Positions 8,029-17,400 of a stretch of 64,000 nucleotides of DNA are shown piece after piece. The DNA is from CAVXJN01 sp963762165 (lineage in GTDB: Bacteria; Pseudomonadota; Gammaproteobacteria; JASBUN01), in assembly GCA_963762165.1 (NCBI GenBank), contig CAVXJN010000001.1:124001-188000 (forward strand). The letters are read 5' to 3'. Both the position numbers and the translations under genes were made by a program. The notes beneath the pieces were generated by a model. It made no database searches, was not told where the DNA came from, and saw only the letters and a list, made by a program, of their open reading frames with translations. The first letter of the stretch is position 1. Each line of letters starts with the position of its first letter.

Positions 8029-9147
8029 ATGATTCTGATTCTGTCTCCTGACGTGGATACCGCGGGCGATGACTACACCCAGCTCATGGCCCATCTGCGC
8101 AATCTGCCCAATATCCAGGTTCGCCAACACAATGAACACGGCACCCGGCAGGTCTTGACCGAACTCTATTTGATCGGCGAGACCGCGGCGCTCGACATCG
8201 CCGATATGGAACAGCTTCCATGTGTGGAACGCGTGGTGCGCGTGTCCGAGGAATACCGCATTCTGGGCCGACACCGAGATGAACGCCGCTCGACGGGTTT
8301 CGAATACAACGGCGTGCGCTTCGGTCAGGACACGCTCAATGTGTTCGCCGGTTTATGTGCGGTCGACAATCCGACCAACGTCGAGCGCATGATGAAACTC
8401 TTGCGCGAGCACGGCCAGGTCTGCACGCGCATGGGCGCATACAAGCCTCGCAGCAGCCCCTATTCGTTCCAAGGCCACGGCAAGCAATGTTTACCTTACG
8501 TGTTCGAGCTCGCCGGCAAGTACGGCATCCGGGTAATCGCCATGGAGGTCACCCACGAAAGCCATATCGTTGAAATCCGCGATGCCCTGGAACGCACGGG
8601 CAACCCCACCGGCGTCATGCTGCAGATCGGTACCCGCAACACCCAGAACTTCGAATTGCTGAAAAACGTCGGCCGCCAACAGGAATTCCCCGTACTGCTC
8701 AAACGCGGGTTCGGAATCACCCTGGAGGAGTCCCTCAATGCGGCTGAATACCTTGCCAGCGAGGGTAATCAACGCGTGATCTTCGGTCTGCGGGGCATGA
8801 AAACGAACATGGGCGACCCCCATCGCAACTTCGTCGACTTTGCCCACATTCCGGTCGTCAAGCGGTTGACCCGCATGCCCGTCTGCATCGATCCGTCCCA
8901 CTCGGTGGGCTCTCGGGATCGTGCCCCGGATGGTCTTCTGGATGTCATGCACGTCACGGCGCAGGGCGTGATCGCTGGCGCCAACATGATCCTGGTGGAC
9001 TTTCACCCGGAACCCAGCGCAGCGTTGGTGGACGGGCCCCAGGCCCTACTGCCCGAAGAGCTGCCGCTGTTTCTGGAAGACGTGCGCATCGCCCGCGAAG
9101 CCTACGAGAAACGCACGGCGGCGGTACGCGATCGTTACAGTAAATAG
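8029..9147 (+). CDS. 3-deoxy-7-phosphoheptulonate synthase, divergent type I-beta
   Basis: Predicted DAHP synthase (erythrose 4-phosphate plus phosphoenolpyruvate), the entry step of the shikimate pathway. The 372-residue protein has an N-terminal ACT/ferredoxin-like regulatory region of roughly 85 residues, then a TIM-barrel with MGAYKPRSSPYSFQGHG, IGTRNTQNFELLKNVG, VLLKRGFGITLEE and CIDPSHSVGSRD. The usual GPCSxE motif reads GLCAVDN, and the usual C-E-R-G block reads GLRGMKT, so it is a divergent branch; the metal-binding cysteine is kept. A canonical type I-alpha enzyme is at 21800-22894. GAAGG lies just before the ATG. Confidence 0.85.
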   Translation: MILILSPDVDTAGDDYTQLMAHLRNLPNIQVRQHNEHGTRQVLTELYLIGETAALDIADMEQLPCVERVVRVSEEYRILGRHRDERRSTGFEYNGVRFGQDTLNVFAGLCAVDNPTNVERMMKLLREHGQVCTRMGAYKPRSSPYSFQGHGKQCLPYVFELAGKYGIRVIAMEVTHESHIVEIRDALERTGNPTGVMLQIGTRNTQNFELLKNVGRQQEFPVLLKRGFGITLEESLNAAEYLASEGNQRVIFGLRGMKTNMGDPHRNFVDFAHIPVVKRLTRMPVCIDPSHSVGSRDRAPDGLLDVMHVTAQGVIAGANMILVDFHPEPSAALVDGPQALLPEELPLFLEDVRIAREAYEKRTAAVRDRYSK

Positions 9148-9179
9148 CGTTTGTCCGGGTTCGAATCGAGCGGATGGCA

Positions 9180-9794
9180 TCAAACCGAAGCCCACGCGGC
9201 GCGCAACCTTTCTCGGTTGTGCGCGAACCACTGCAAGGCGATCACCGGTGCTGCTGACAGGGATTGTCCCTGCTCCAGCCAGGCCAGAGCCTGGGCGGCC
9301 GGCACCACTTCGAGACGGATATCCTCGCCTTCGGCTTCAAGGCCGTGGATGGTTCCCGATTGCGGCGCATTGATCCGGGCGCAGAACAAGTGCATGGTTT
9401 CATCTGAGCCGCCGGGGCTGACCAGATAGCGCAGGATGGGGACCACCTCCAGCAGCTCGCAGCCTGCCTCTTCCATTGCTTCGCGGCGCACCACCTGGTC
9501 GGCACGTTCGCCGGCTTCAACGTAACCTGCCACCAGTTCCAGCAGCCAGGGAGTGGGTTCGTCCAACGCACCGATGCGGAACTGTTCGACGAACACCAGC
9601 GCGTCGGCCTCAGGGTCATAGAGCAGCACCGCTGCAGCTGCGCCTTTGTGCACGCATTCGCGGTTCAGATCGGCGGACCAACCACCTCCGAACATCGTGT
9701 GACGTATGCAATAACGGTCGAGTCGAAAAAAGCCTTCGTAGTGGTTTTCACGGGAGATGAGTTGAAATTCTCGTCGCACCGCAGCCTCCAGCAC
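9180..9794 (-). CDS. nudF: ADP-ribose pyrophosphatase (Nudix)
   Basis: Hydrolyses ADP-ribose to AMP and ribose 5-phosphate, a housecleaning activity. The 204-residue protein has a complete Nudix box with the spacing G-x5-E-x7-R-E-x2-E-E-x-G at GYVEAGE...REAMEEAGCEL. The N-terminal RLDRYCIRHTMFGGGWS and YLVSPGGSDETMHLF are typical of NudF rather than other Nudix enzymes. It converges on the DAHP synthase gene and lies 7 bases after the lipoprotein gene, possibly in the same transcript. Confidence 0.93.
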   Translation of the reverse strand: MLEAAVRREFQLISRENHYEGFFRLDRYCIRHTMFGGGWSADLNRECVHKGAAAAVLLYDPEADALVFVEQFRIGALDEPTPWLLELVAGYVEAGERADQVVRREAMEEAGCELLEVVPILRYLVSPGGSDETMHLFCARINAPQSGTIHGLEAEGEDIRLEVVPAAQALAWLEQGQSLSAAPVIALQWFAHNRERLRAAWASV

Positions 9795-9801
9795 TCAGAC
9801 G

Positions 9802-10179
9802 CTATTGCTTTTTCTTCCAGACGCTGGGCAGGCCGTCCGGACACTTTTCGCATTCCAGCGTGTTTTCATCCTTGATAGTGAACACGAACTTTTCCTTCTT
9901 GAGGTCGTGCGGCCTGGTCAAAACGATGCGGTCGCCGTCATACACGGTGTCGACCTTGACCTTTTCCGAGTTTCCGAGGGCTTCGATTTCCATGCTGGCT
10001 TGATGATCTTTATCGAACGTGATCGACAGTTTCATCAGTGCTGAGGCCAATGCCACATTGGGATCGTTGCTGGAACTGAAGTCGCCGAAATAGGTCCCTT
10101 CGGGTTTGCTCGTACAGGCAGCGAGCGCGACTACGGCAATGGCGCCGATGGCGCGCAGGATAACGGTGGAGTGGGTCAC
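9802..10179 (-). CDS. Small predicted lipoprotein
   Basis: A 125-residue protein starting at GTG 10179, with AGAGG about 10 bases upstream. The N-terminus is a short positively charged and hydrophobic segment ending in a lipobox VALAAC, so lipidation at about Cys22 is likely. Ser after Cys+1 Thr favours outer-membrane sorting. The mature part is a charged, beta-rich domain with a CEKCPDG motif close to the end. No family is recognised. A longer frame begins upstream but would bury the signal peptide behind 14 residues. Confidence 0.75.
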   Translation of the reverse strand: MTHSTVILRAIGAIAVVALAACTSKPEGTYFGDFSSSNDPNVALASALMKLSITFDKDHQASMEIEALGNSEKVKVDTVYDGDRIVLTRPHDLKKEKFVFTIKDENTLECEKCPDGLPSVWKKKQ

Positions 10180-10305
10180 GAAACATACCTCTGGCATGGC
10201 ACCGAAACAGCTGGGTCGCACCTGCCCGGCCCGCGGCCAGCGGTGAGACGCAAGACCGGACCCACTATATCATCCACTTCCAGTCGGTCAATTGGCAGGG
10301 CCGGA

Positions 10306-11529
10306 TTACGGCTGGCGGTGGTCGATCAGCAACTCAATGGGCTGCTTGGCGCTGACATCGACGGTTTTGGTGTCCGAGATCAAGTCGCCACTGCTCGCGA
10401 TGGGATTGCCCGACAACGACACCCGCGCGCCGACCCGAACCTGGTCATAATTCGAAATCCGTGCCACTGGCGCCATCGCATCGGCGTCGCTCAGCTTTAT
10501 GTCCAGCGGCAAATCCGACACTGTGCGCTTTAGGGCCGCGACCGGCATCCGCGAACCGTCCGGTGGCGTGGCGAACACGAATACCGTGGTCGAGGGATCG
10601 AGTCGCGCTTTCAGCTCGGGCGCCAGAGCGATCCGCAAATGAACCGTCTTGTCGCTGGCGGCGGGTGCCTGGCTGGCAGCCGCGACTGGCGGAACCGAGC
10701 CGCCCTGCGCCGCAGCACCATCGATCAACGACTGGATTTCCTTGCCGGCTTCGGGTGGCAGCAGCGACTTGGCCTTTTGCCAGCTCTGGATCGCCTTGTT
10801 CAGCTGCCCGGTTTCGCGATACCCCATCCCCGCCAGCCAAAGCGCAGTGGCGCTATTGGGATCTTTGGCGAGCGCGCGTTGTACCAATTCCATGGGTTTA
10901 CCGCTCAACCGGCCACCTTGCGCCATTGCCAGCGCGTCCGCATAGGCCACCAGCACACCGGGTTCGTCACCTACCAACTCGTGCGCGTGCCTGAAGGCGT
11001 CGCCGCGTCTTGATAGCGGCTCAAGGCCAGATAGGAACGCCCCAGCATAAACCAGCCCTGGGGGTCGTCGGGCTGCGCTTTGAGGCGTGCTGCCAGATCG
11101 CTGACCATTTTTTCCACGGACGGCAGGTCACGCTGCTGGGCCGTGTCCGGATGGTCAGCCGGCATGCCGGTCACCATGCCCATGTTGCCTAACGTGGTGT
11201 ACAGGTAAAGCGCCAGCGCCGGAACCGCAATCAATACCAGCACGCCGATCCAACGCCCGGAAATTGTGCGCCGGACGCGCACCATGTTCCACCGCAGATC
11301 CGCCGCCAGCGTCGTTTCCAAATCGGTCCGTGCGCGTTCGAACGCCGCCTGATCCAGTTCCCCGCTGTCCCGGTCGCGCTGCAATTCCGCGAATCGTTCG
11401 CGGGCGATCTGCACGTTCTGGGTTTGTTGGTCCGCCACTTGCGCGGTCTCGGCCGCGCAACAGCGGTCGCGCCAGCACCACCAGCGCCACCAGCAGCATG
11501 GCGGCGGCTATAAGCCAAAATACGATCAT
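10306..11529 (-). pseudogene. ccmI: Cytochrome c biogenesis protein CcmI, frame-disrupted
   Basis: Last gene of the ccm operon; CcmI is the apocytochrome c chaperone that presents the substrate to CcmFH. The N-terminal helix MIVFWLIAAAMLLVALVVL starts at 11529 and overlaps the ccmH stop as ATGA. About 11457 the frame must shift (one extra base) to continue into AETAQVADQQTQNVQIARERF, a second helix and the first TPR-like repeat. Around 11002 it shifts again into ELVGDEPGVLVAYADALAMAQ and the C-terminal periplasmic domain. Both joints keep family-like sequence on each side, so the gene is whole apart from two indels, which may be sequencing errors. Confidence 0.85.
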
Positions 11530-11993
11530 GAGTTATCACTACTTTCGCTGGATTCCAGCAATCGTCGTGCGCGAGCAAGTTCTGCAGCGGACGTTTGCGC
11601 AGGGGCGTTGCGGCGCCGGCGCACATACAGCAACAGCACCACGACTCCGACGCCGAGGATGAGAAACGGACCAAGCCACAATAATGCGGTAATCGGTTTG
11701 AACGGCGGCTTGTAGAGTACGAAATCGCCGTATCGGGCCACCATGAAATCGATGATCTGGCGATTGCTCTGCCCGGCTTCGATCTTTTCGTAGATTTCCT
11801 CGCGTAGATCCTTGGCCAGATCCGCATCGGATTCCGCCAGATTTTGGTTCTGGCAAACCAGGCAGCGAAGCTCTTCGGTCAAATGCCGATAACGCTGTTC
11901 GTCGGCCGCATTTTCGAATCGATGCACTTCCACCGCCGCGACAGCGTTGAGGGCATAGAGCAGGCTGCAGACCACCAACCATGTAAGCCTCAT
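11526..11993 (-). CDS. ccmH: Cytochrome c maturation protein CcmH
   Basis: Periplasmic-facing thiol-redox component that keeps the apocytochrome CXXCH cysteines reduced for haem ligation with CcmF. The 155-residue protein has a signal-like N-terminal segment, the redox motif LRCLVCQNQNLAESDADLA, the conserved FMVARYGDFVLYKPPF, and a C-terminal membrane helix followed by a basic tail. It overlaps ccmG upstream and ccmI downstream by ATGA junctions. It is the short CcmH form, with CcmI as a separate gene. Confidence 0.95.
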   Translation of the reverse strand: MRLTWLVVCSLLYALNAVAAVEVHRFENAADEQRYRHLTEELRCLVCQNQNLAESDADLAKDLREEIYEKIEAGQSNRQIIDFMVARYGDFVLYKPPFKPITALLWLGPFLILGVGVVVLLLYVRRRRNAPAQTSAAELARARRLLESSESSDNS

Positions 11994-12520
11994 GCCGGTT
12001 CCTTCTGCAAGCGCTGGATCAACGGAATGATGGTGTTGCGCAACGCATCAGGCGTGATTTCGCCGATTTGCTTGTAGCGAATGACGCCATGCTTGTCGAC
12101 CACAAAGGTTTCCGGAACGCCGTATACGCCCCAGTCGATCCCCACTCTGCCATCGGCGTCCACCGCCACGATCGAATAAGGATCGCCCCGTTCCTGCAAC
12201 CACTGGTTCGCATCGGCGCGGGTGTCTTTGTAATTGAGCCCCACCAACGGCACCATGTTGCGCTGTGCAAATTCATTGAGAATGGGATGTTCTGCGCGGC
12301 AGGCCACACACCAGGAGGCCCAGACGTTCAACAGCCATACCTTGCCGGCATAATTCTTGGGACTGACCGGGCCCTGGTCCGCCAGGCTCGGCAAACTGAA
12401 CGCCGGCGCAGGCTTGTCGATCAACGGCGATGGTACCCGCCGCGGGTCGAGATACAACCCGGATGCGAGCAGCACGACCAGGCCGACGAATATCGCCAGC
12501 GGAATCAGAAAACGCGCCAT
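11990..12520 (-). CDS. ccmG: Thiol:disulfide interchange protein CcmG/DsbE
   Basis: Membrane-anchored thioredoxin-fold protein that passes reductant to CcmH and apocytochrome c. The 176-residue protein has one N-terminal membrane anchor (residues about 5-25), then the thioredoxin domain with active site WASWCVACRAEHP and the cis-proline segment YGVPETFVVDKHG. Length and domain order are normal. It lies between ccmF and ccmH in the standard operon order. Confidence 0.95.
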   Translation of the reverse strand: MARFLIPLAIFVGLVVLLASGLYLDPRRVPSPLIDKPAPAFSLPSLADQGPVSPKNYAGKVWLLNVWASWCVACRAEHPILNEFAQRNMVPLVGLNYKDTRADANQWLQERGDPYSIVAVDADGRVGIDWGVYGVPETFVVDKHGVIRYKQIGEITPDALRNTIIPLIQRLQKEPA

Positions 12521-12523
12521 GAC

Positions 12524-14526
12524 CTAACCCGCCCGCGCGTTCGCCAAACCGGCGTTCCTGGCCGCGATCGGGCATCCGGGCACGTTGCGCCGCAACCGGT
12601 AACGGCGATCCGTTGCCGCCAGAATTCCGCCCGCGGCCATGAACAATGCGCCCAGCCAGATCCATCGCAGGAACGGCTTGTAGTACAGCCGCACGCTCCA
12701 GGCGCCGTCGTTGCCCAGCGGCTCGCCCAAGGCGACGAACAAATCCCGAGTGAGGCCCGCATCGATTCCCGCTTCGGTCATCGGGATTCGACTGGCTGCG
12801 GTAGATTCGTTTCTGCGGCGCCAGGTGACTGACCACGGCGCCGTCGCGGCTGATGGTCAATGCGCCCTGGTTGGCGTCGTAATTGGCGCCTCCGACCCGC
12901 TTGTACGCCGTCGAAACGGAACACATAGGGGCCGAGCTGGTATTGCTCGCCGGGCGCCAGGCGTACGTCCTGTTCGACGCTGTAGATCGCTGGTCAGCGT
13001 TACGCCGATCGCAAATACGGCGATCCCGAGGTGCGCGATCGTCATGCCGTAATAGCCGCGCGGGATTGTTTTCCAGGTATTCCAGCGCAGTCCCCGGCCT
13101 TGCACTCGATCACGCAAGCCGCGGATGGTGGACGCCACGACCCAGAATGCCAGCACCAAGCCCAGCGCGGCCTGCCAGCGATACTCGCCAGCCGGCCAAC
13201 AGCGGCGCCGCCAGACCCGGCTACCACGCTGATGAAGAATGCCAGCCGCAATCGTTTCGCCAGCGAACCGAGCTCTTCATGGCGCCAGCGCGACATCGCG
13301 CCGATGCCCACCAGCGCCGCCAACGGAATCGCCAGCGGAATGAAGACACTGTTGAAATACGGCGGACCGACGGAAATTTTGCCGATGTCCAAGGCGTCGA
13401 GAATCAGCGGATACAGAGTGCCGAGCAGGATACTGGCCGCCAACGCCACCAGCACCACGTTATTCAGCAACAGCGCCGTCTCCCGTGACACCAGATCGAA
13501 TTGCCCGGGACTGCGGATTTTCGGCGCCTGGAACGCGTACAACAGCAGCGAACCGCCGACCACCACGCACAGGAACGCCAGAATGAATACGCCGCGCGCC
13601 GGGTCGGTGGCGAAGGCGTGCACCGAGGTCAGCACGCCGGAGCGAACCAGGAAGGTGCCGAGCAGACTCAGGGAAAAGGCGAAAATCGCCAGCAGCACCG
13701 TCCAGGCCTTGAAGGCGCCGCGCTTTTCGGTGACCGCCAGGGAATGGATCAACGCCGTGCCCACCAGCCACGGCATGAACGAGGCGTTTTCCACCGGATC
13801 CCAGAACCACCAGCCGCCCCAGCCCAGTTCGTAATAGGCCCACCAACTGCCCAGGGCGATGCCGATGGTCAGAAACATCCAGGCGACGTTGGTCCAGGGC
13901 CGCGACCAGCGCGCCCAGGCGGCATCCAGCCGCCCGCCCAGCAATGCCGCGATGGCGAACGCAAACGCCACCGAAAAACCGACGTAGCCCATGTAGAGCA
14001 TCGGCGGATGAATCGCCAGCCCCGGATCCTGCAGCAAGCGGATTGAGGTCGCGCCCTTCCACCGGCACCGGAAACAGGCGCGTGAAACGGATTGGACGTG
14101 AACAGCATGAACAACAGAAAGCCGACGCTGACCATGCCCATGACGCTGATCACGCGCGCCAACACCACCTGCGGCACGCTGCGGCTGAACACCGTGACCG
14201 CGCCGGTCCAGATCGCCAGCACCAGCGCCCACAGCAGCAGCGACCCTTCATGCGCGCCCCATACGCCGGCGATGCGATACACCAGCGGTAGAGCCGTGTT
14301 GGAATTTTGCGCAACATAGGCGACCGAAAAGTCGCTCACCACGAACGAATAGGTCAGGCAGGCGAAAGCCGTTGCGACAAACAGCAATTGCAGCCGCGCC
14401 GCCGGACGCGCCAACGCCATCCAGACGATCGAACCGCGGCTGGCGCCGATGAGCGGTACGCTCGACCTGCACCAGTGCCACGCAAAGCGCCAGTATCAAC
14501 GCGAAGTGACCGATCTCGGGAATCAT
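12524..14526 (-). pseudogene. ccmF: Haem lyase subunit CcmF, broken by about eight single-base insertions
   Basis: CcmF is the polytopic membrane protein that attaches haem from CcmE to apocytochrome c. It begins at ATG 14526, overlapping ccmE as ATGA. The conserved protein can be followed only by changing frame near 14466, 14084, 14037, 13215, 13190, 12988, 12898 and 12791; at each place removal of one base restores the family sequence. Between them the family is unmistakable: SDFSVAYVAQNSN, IAGVWGAHEGSLLLW, LLQDPGLAIHPPMLYMGYVG, GWGGWWFWDPVENASFMPWL (WWD haem motif) and MTEAGIDAGLTRDLFVALGE. All flanking ccm genes are intact, so local assembly error is more likely than a true null. Confidence 0.88.
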
Positions 14527-14978
14527 GGCTTGCCCTGCACCGGTGAGGTGGTGTCGCTCTGGGCGCGCTTGAGTGACGCGGCGACTTCCGGCGGCATGTA
14601 TTTCTCATCGTGTTTCGCCAGCACTTCGGTTGCGACGAAAACGCCCTGCGCGTTCAGATGTCCTTTGGCGACGATACCCTGCCCCTCGCGGAACAGATCA
14701 GGCAGAATTCCGTCGTATTGCACCGGCACCTCCTTGGCGAAATCGGTGAGCACGAACCGCACCCGCAGCCCTTCGGAATCGCGCTTCACGCTGCCCTCCT
14801 CCACCATCCCGCCAAGGCGGAACGATCTTTCCGCGGGCGCTTTGCCGGCGACCACCTCGCTGGGACTGATGAAATACAGCAGATTGTCGCGAAATGCGTT
14901 CAACGTCAACGCCACTGCGCCTCCTACACCCAGTATCAGCATCGCCACTACGAACATCCGTCTTTGCCGCTTCGTCAC
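14523..14978 (-). CDS. ccmE: Haem chaperone CcmE
   Basis: Periplasmic haem chaperone tethered to the inner membrane. The 151-residue protein starts at GTG 14978, chosen because AGGAGG lies 7 bases upstream and because a longer frame would add 56 residues unlike the family. After VTKRQRR comes one membrane helix, then the OB-fold domain with YFISPSEV, FRLGGMVEEGSV and VPVQYDGILPDLFREGQG. The haem-binding histidine is in LAKHDEKYMPPEV. The start overlaps ccmD and the stop overlaps ccmF. Confidence 0.95.
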   Translation of the reverse strand: MTKRQRRMFVVAMLILGVGGAVALTLNAFRDNLLYFISPSEVVAGKAPAERSFRLGGMVEEGSVKRDSEGLRVRFVLTDFAKEVPVQYDGILPDLFREGQGIVAKGHLNAQGVFVATEVLAKHDEKYMPPEVAASLKRAQSDTTSPVQGKP

Positions 14979-15151
14979 GCGCTTTCCTCCTGCGCCAAGC
15001 GCACCCGCAACTGCCGTTGCACCGCGCGTCTGCGCACCAATGGAGCCAATATGTTCACGCACAGCACCAATGCCGCCAGTGCATACGAGGTCCAAATGTA
15101 AAAGGCGAAACCACCCATATTCCAGAATGCGGACCAATTCGACCAAATCAT
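14975..15151 (-). CDS. ccmD: Haem exporter protein CcmD
   Basis: A 58-residue membrane protein, easily missed because of its size. The sequence begins MIWSNWSAFWNMGGFAFYIW, then a hydrophobic helix (about residues 15-38) and a basic, arginine-rich cytoplasmic tail ending in AQEESA. This is the typical CcmD form: F-x-M-G-G-x-x-x-Y-V/I-W plus basic tail. It helps release holo-CcmE from the CcmABC complex. It overlaps ccmC by 4 bases (ATGA) and ccmE by 4 bases (GTGA), exactly where ccmD is expected. Confidence 0.95.
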   Translation of the reverse strand: MIWSNWSAFWNMGGFAFYIWTSYALAALVLCVNILAPLVRRRAVQRQLRVRLAQEESA

Positions 15152-15885
15152 GATTTACTCAAAACCTCTTTGACCCAGGAACTGCGCCGCTCCTGATACA
15201 AGACTTCGGTACGGGCACGTATCAGAACGATGGTGAGGTAGAAAAAGGTAAATGCCAACCCCATGAGCAACAGGGGGATGAGCTGACTGGTGTCGATCGA
15301 CGGGCCGCCGGGGCGGAACACCGTCGGCCCCTGATGCAAAGTACTCCACCAGATTACCGAATAGTGAATGATGGGCACATTGACGACCCCGACCAAAGCC
15401 AATACCGCCGCGGCGCGTGCTGCGGCCCGCGGCTCCTCGATCGCCGCGCGCAAGCCGATGTAGCCGAGATACAGGAACAGCAGGATCAATTCCGAGGTCA
15501 GGCGGCCGTCCCAGACCCACCACGTGAACCAGGTCGGCCGACCCCAGAGCGACCCGGTCGCCAATGCCAGAAACGTAAACGATGCACCGATCGGCGCCGA
15601 CGCAGCGGCCACGATATCCGCCAGCTTGATACGCCAGATCAAATGCACGGCGCTGGCGCCCGCCATGACCACATAGGCGAACAACGACAGCCAGGCCGAC
15701 GGCACGTGCACATACATGATGCGCACCGTCTCGCTCTGTTGATAATCCGGCGGCGAAACGAACAGGCTTTCGTACAGCCCAGTGAGCATCAAGATTGCAC
15801 AGATCCAAGCAAGCCAGGGAATCCAGCGGCCGGCAATGCCATAAAAATATCTCGGCGAGGCGAGTTTATGAAACCAGACAAACAT
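15148..15885 (-). CDS. ccmC: Haem exporter protein CcmC
   Basis: Six-helix membrane protein that loads haem onto CcmE. The 245-residue protein has the tryptophan-rich haem-handling motif of the family at TWFTWWVWDGRLTSELILL and the two flanking histidine regions MYVHVPSAW and VNVPIIHYSVIWWSTLHQG. Length is normal. It follows ccmB after an 18-base gap and overlaps ccmD. Confidence 0.96.
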   Translation of the reverse strand: MFVWFHKLASPRYFYGIAGRWIPWLAWICAILMLTGLYESLFVSPPDYQQSETVRIMYVHVPSAWLSLFAYVVMAGASAVHLIWRIKLADIVAAASAPIGASFTFLALATGSLWGRPTWFTWWVWDGRLTSELILLFLYLGYIGLRAAIEEPRAAARAAAVLALVGVVNVPIIHYSVIWWSTLHQGPTVFRPGGPSIDTSQLIPLLLMGLAFTFFYLTIVLIRARTEVLYQERRSSWVKEVLSKS

Positions 15886-15903
15886 AATTCGATTCGCTAA
15901 GCC

Positions 15904-16587
15904 TCAGGTTCCAACGCTGATCCGCAATGCCGCACCTGCGGCCAGCGGCGCCAGTGTCCACGACAGCAGCAGCATCGCGCCCAACAGGCGGAACTGCGCG
16001 GCCGTTTCCAAGCCTGCCGCGGCATCTCCCACTGCGCTGGCGGCAAAAATAAGGATCGGCACATAAAGCGGCAGTACCAGTAGAGTCAACAATAAACCGC
16101 CGCGGCGCAGACCGACCGTCAATGCAACGCCGATGGCCCCGATGAAACTGAGCGCCGGCGTGCCAAGCAACAATGACCACAGGAGTGTTCCAAGCGCCTG
16201 CGAAGGCAATTGCAACAGCACACCCAGCACCGGCGCCAGAATCAAGAGCGGCAGCCCCGTAACCAGCCAATGGGCCAATACTTTCGCCACCACCAGTAAC
16301 GCCAGCGGCTGCGGGCTCAACACGATCTGTTCCAGCGAGCCGTCTTCGAAATCGGAACGGAACATACCGTCCAGGGACAACATGGCGGCCAGCAACGCCG
16401 CAACCCAAACCGCGCCGGGCGCCACCTTTTGCAACATCCCACTGTCGGCGCCCAGCGCCAGGGGAAACATCGTCACCACCATGAGAAAAAACATCAGCGG
16501 ATTGGCGAGTTCGCTGCGATGCCGGTAGGCGAGCAACAAATCCCGTCGCACCATGCCGAAAAACGCCGTCGTCATGGGCGCGCTCAT
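15904..16587 (-). CDS. ccmB: Haem exporter permease CcmB
   Basis: Membrane subunit of the CcmAB ABC module that powers release of holo-CcmE. The 227-residue protein starts at ATG 16587, overlapping the ccmA stop as ATGA; a longer frame would extend into ccmA. Six hydrophobic segments are visible. Family blocks include ELANPLMFFLMVVTMFPLALG, DGSLEQIVLSPQPL and LPLYVPILIFAASAV. Confidence 0.95.
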   Translation of the reverse strand: MSAPMTTAFFGMVRRDLLLAYRHRSELANPLMFFLMVVTMFPLALGADSGMLQKVAPGAVWVAALLAAMLSLDGMFRSDFEDGSLEQIVLSPQPLALLVVAKVLAHWLVTGLPLLILAPVLGVLLQLPSQALGTLLWSLLLGTPALSFIGAIGVALTVGLRRGGLLLTLLVLPLYVPILIFAASAVGDAAAGLETAAQFRLLGAMLLLSWTLAPLAAGAALRISVGT

Positions 16588-17237
16588 GCGCGGAGCTGCA
16601 CTTTGGCATCGGCGGCACAGCGCAGCGCGACCGCCTGGTGGCTGGACAACAGCGCGACGCCGCCCGCGGCGCAATGCTCTTCGATCAATTCCTGTACCAA
16701 GCCGACACCCGCCCGATCCAACGCCGTGAACGGCTCATCCATGATCCAAAGCGCCGCCGGGCTGCACAACATCCGCGCCAACGCCAACCGGCGCCGCTGG
16801 CCCGCCGAAAAACTGCGCGCCGCCACATGGGTAAGGGCCGTCAGCCCGACCCGTGCCAACGCCGAAGCCATTGCCGTGCGCACCCCGCCGCGCAGCGCCA
16901 CGTGGGCCAACAGATTCTCGCGCGCGCTCAGCTCGTCCTTGATCCCCGTGGCATGCCCCAGATAATGAATCTGCGCCTGAAACGCCAAGCGGTCCACTTC
17001 GATGCCATCGCCGCGCCAGCGCACTTCGCCGGCTTCCGGCCGCATCAGGCCACACACAGTGCGCAGCAAGGTGGTCTTGCCGCTGCCGTTCGGTCCTTCC
17101 ACCAGCCCCGCTTCTCCCGCTCGCAAAGAAAAGTTCAGACCTTGAAACAAGACGCGCTCACCGCGTACACATTCCAGGTCGATGGCTTGCAATGAAGCCG
17201 CAGTCGCAGGCGGCGCCGAAGAATGCGCGGATGTCAT
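16584..17237 (-). CDS. ccmA: Haem exporter ATP-binding protein CcmA
   Basis: ABC ATPase of the CcmABCD complex. With the ATG at 17237 the protein has 217 residues, close to the usual 205-220. Walker A is GPNGSGKTTLLR, the signature is SFSAGQRRRLALARML and Walker B is LWIMDEPFTALD, all typical of CcmA. It is the first gene of a nine-gene minus-strand ccm operon (A-B-C-D-E-F-G-H-I). Upstream in-frame codons exist but would add residues without family similarity. Confidence 0.94.
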   Translation of the reverse strand: MTSAHSSAPPATAASLQAIDLECVRGERVLFQGLNFSLRAGEAGLVEGPNGSGKTTLLRTVCGLMRPEAGEVRWRGDGIEVDRLAFQAQIHYLGHATGIKDELSARENLLAHVALRGGVRTAMASALARVGLTALTHVAARSFSAGQRRRLALARMLCSPAALWIMDEPFTALDRAGVGLVQELIEEHCAAGGVALLSSHQAVALRCAADAKVQLRA

Positions 17238-17303
17238 CTGATCCCGATCCGGAGTGAATGGCCGCCGCCGGGGTTCGGCCAGCGTCCAGCGCAAATGGTG
17301 TAT

Positions 17304-17322
17304 TTTGCCACATACCGGCAAA
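17304..17322. promoter_or_regulatory. Inverted repeat between ccmA and the DHH gene
   Basis: TTTGCC and GGCAAA form 6-bp arms around 7 bases in the 163-base divergent spacer. It could be an operator for either gene. No consensus for a named regulator is recognised. Confidence 0.25.
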
Positions 17323-17400
17323 GCTGATCCAGGTACAACGGCTGACAGCGACCGTTCTACGTGACATCATGCCCTTTCGACTCCAGCCTGAATCCATGAA

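Noticed and set aside
12524..14526. Programmed frameshifting as explanation for ccmF
   Set aside because: Eight separate sites without slippery heptamers in a housekeeping gene cannot be programmed recoding.
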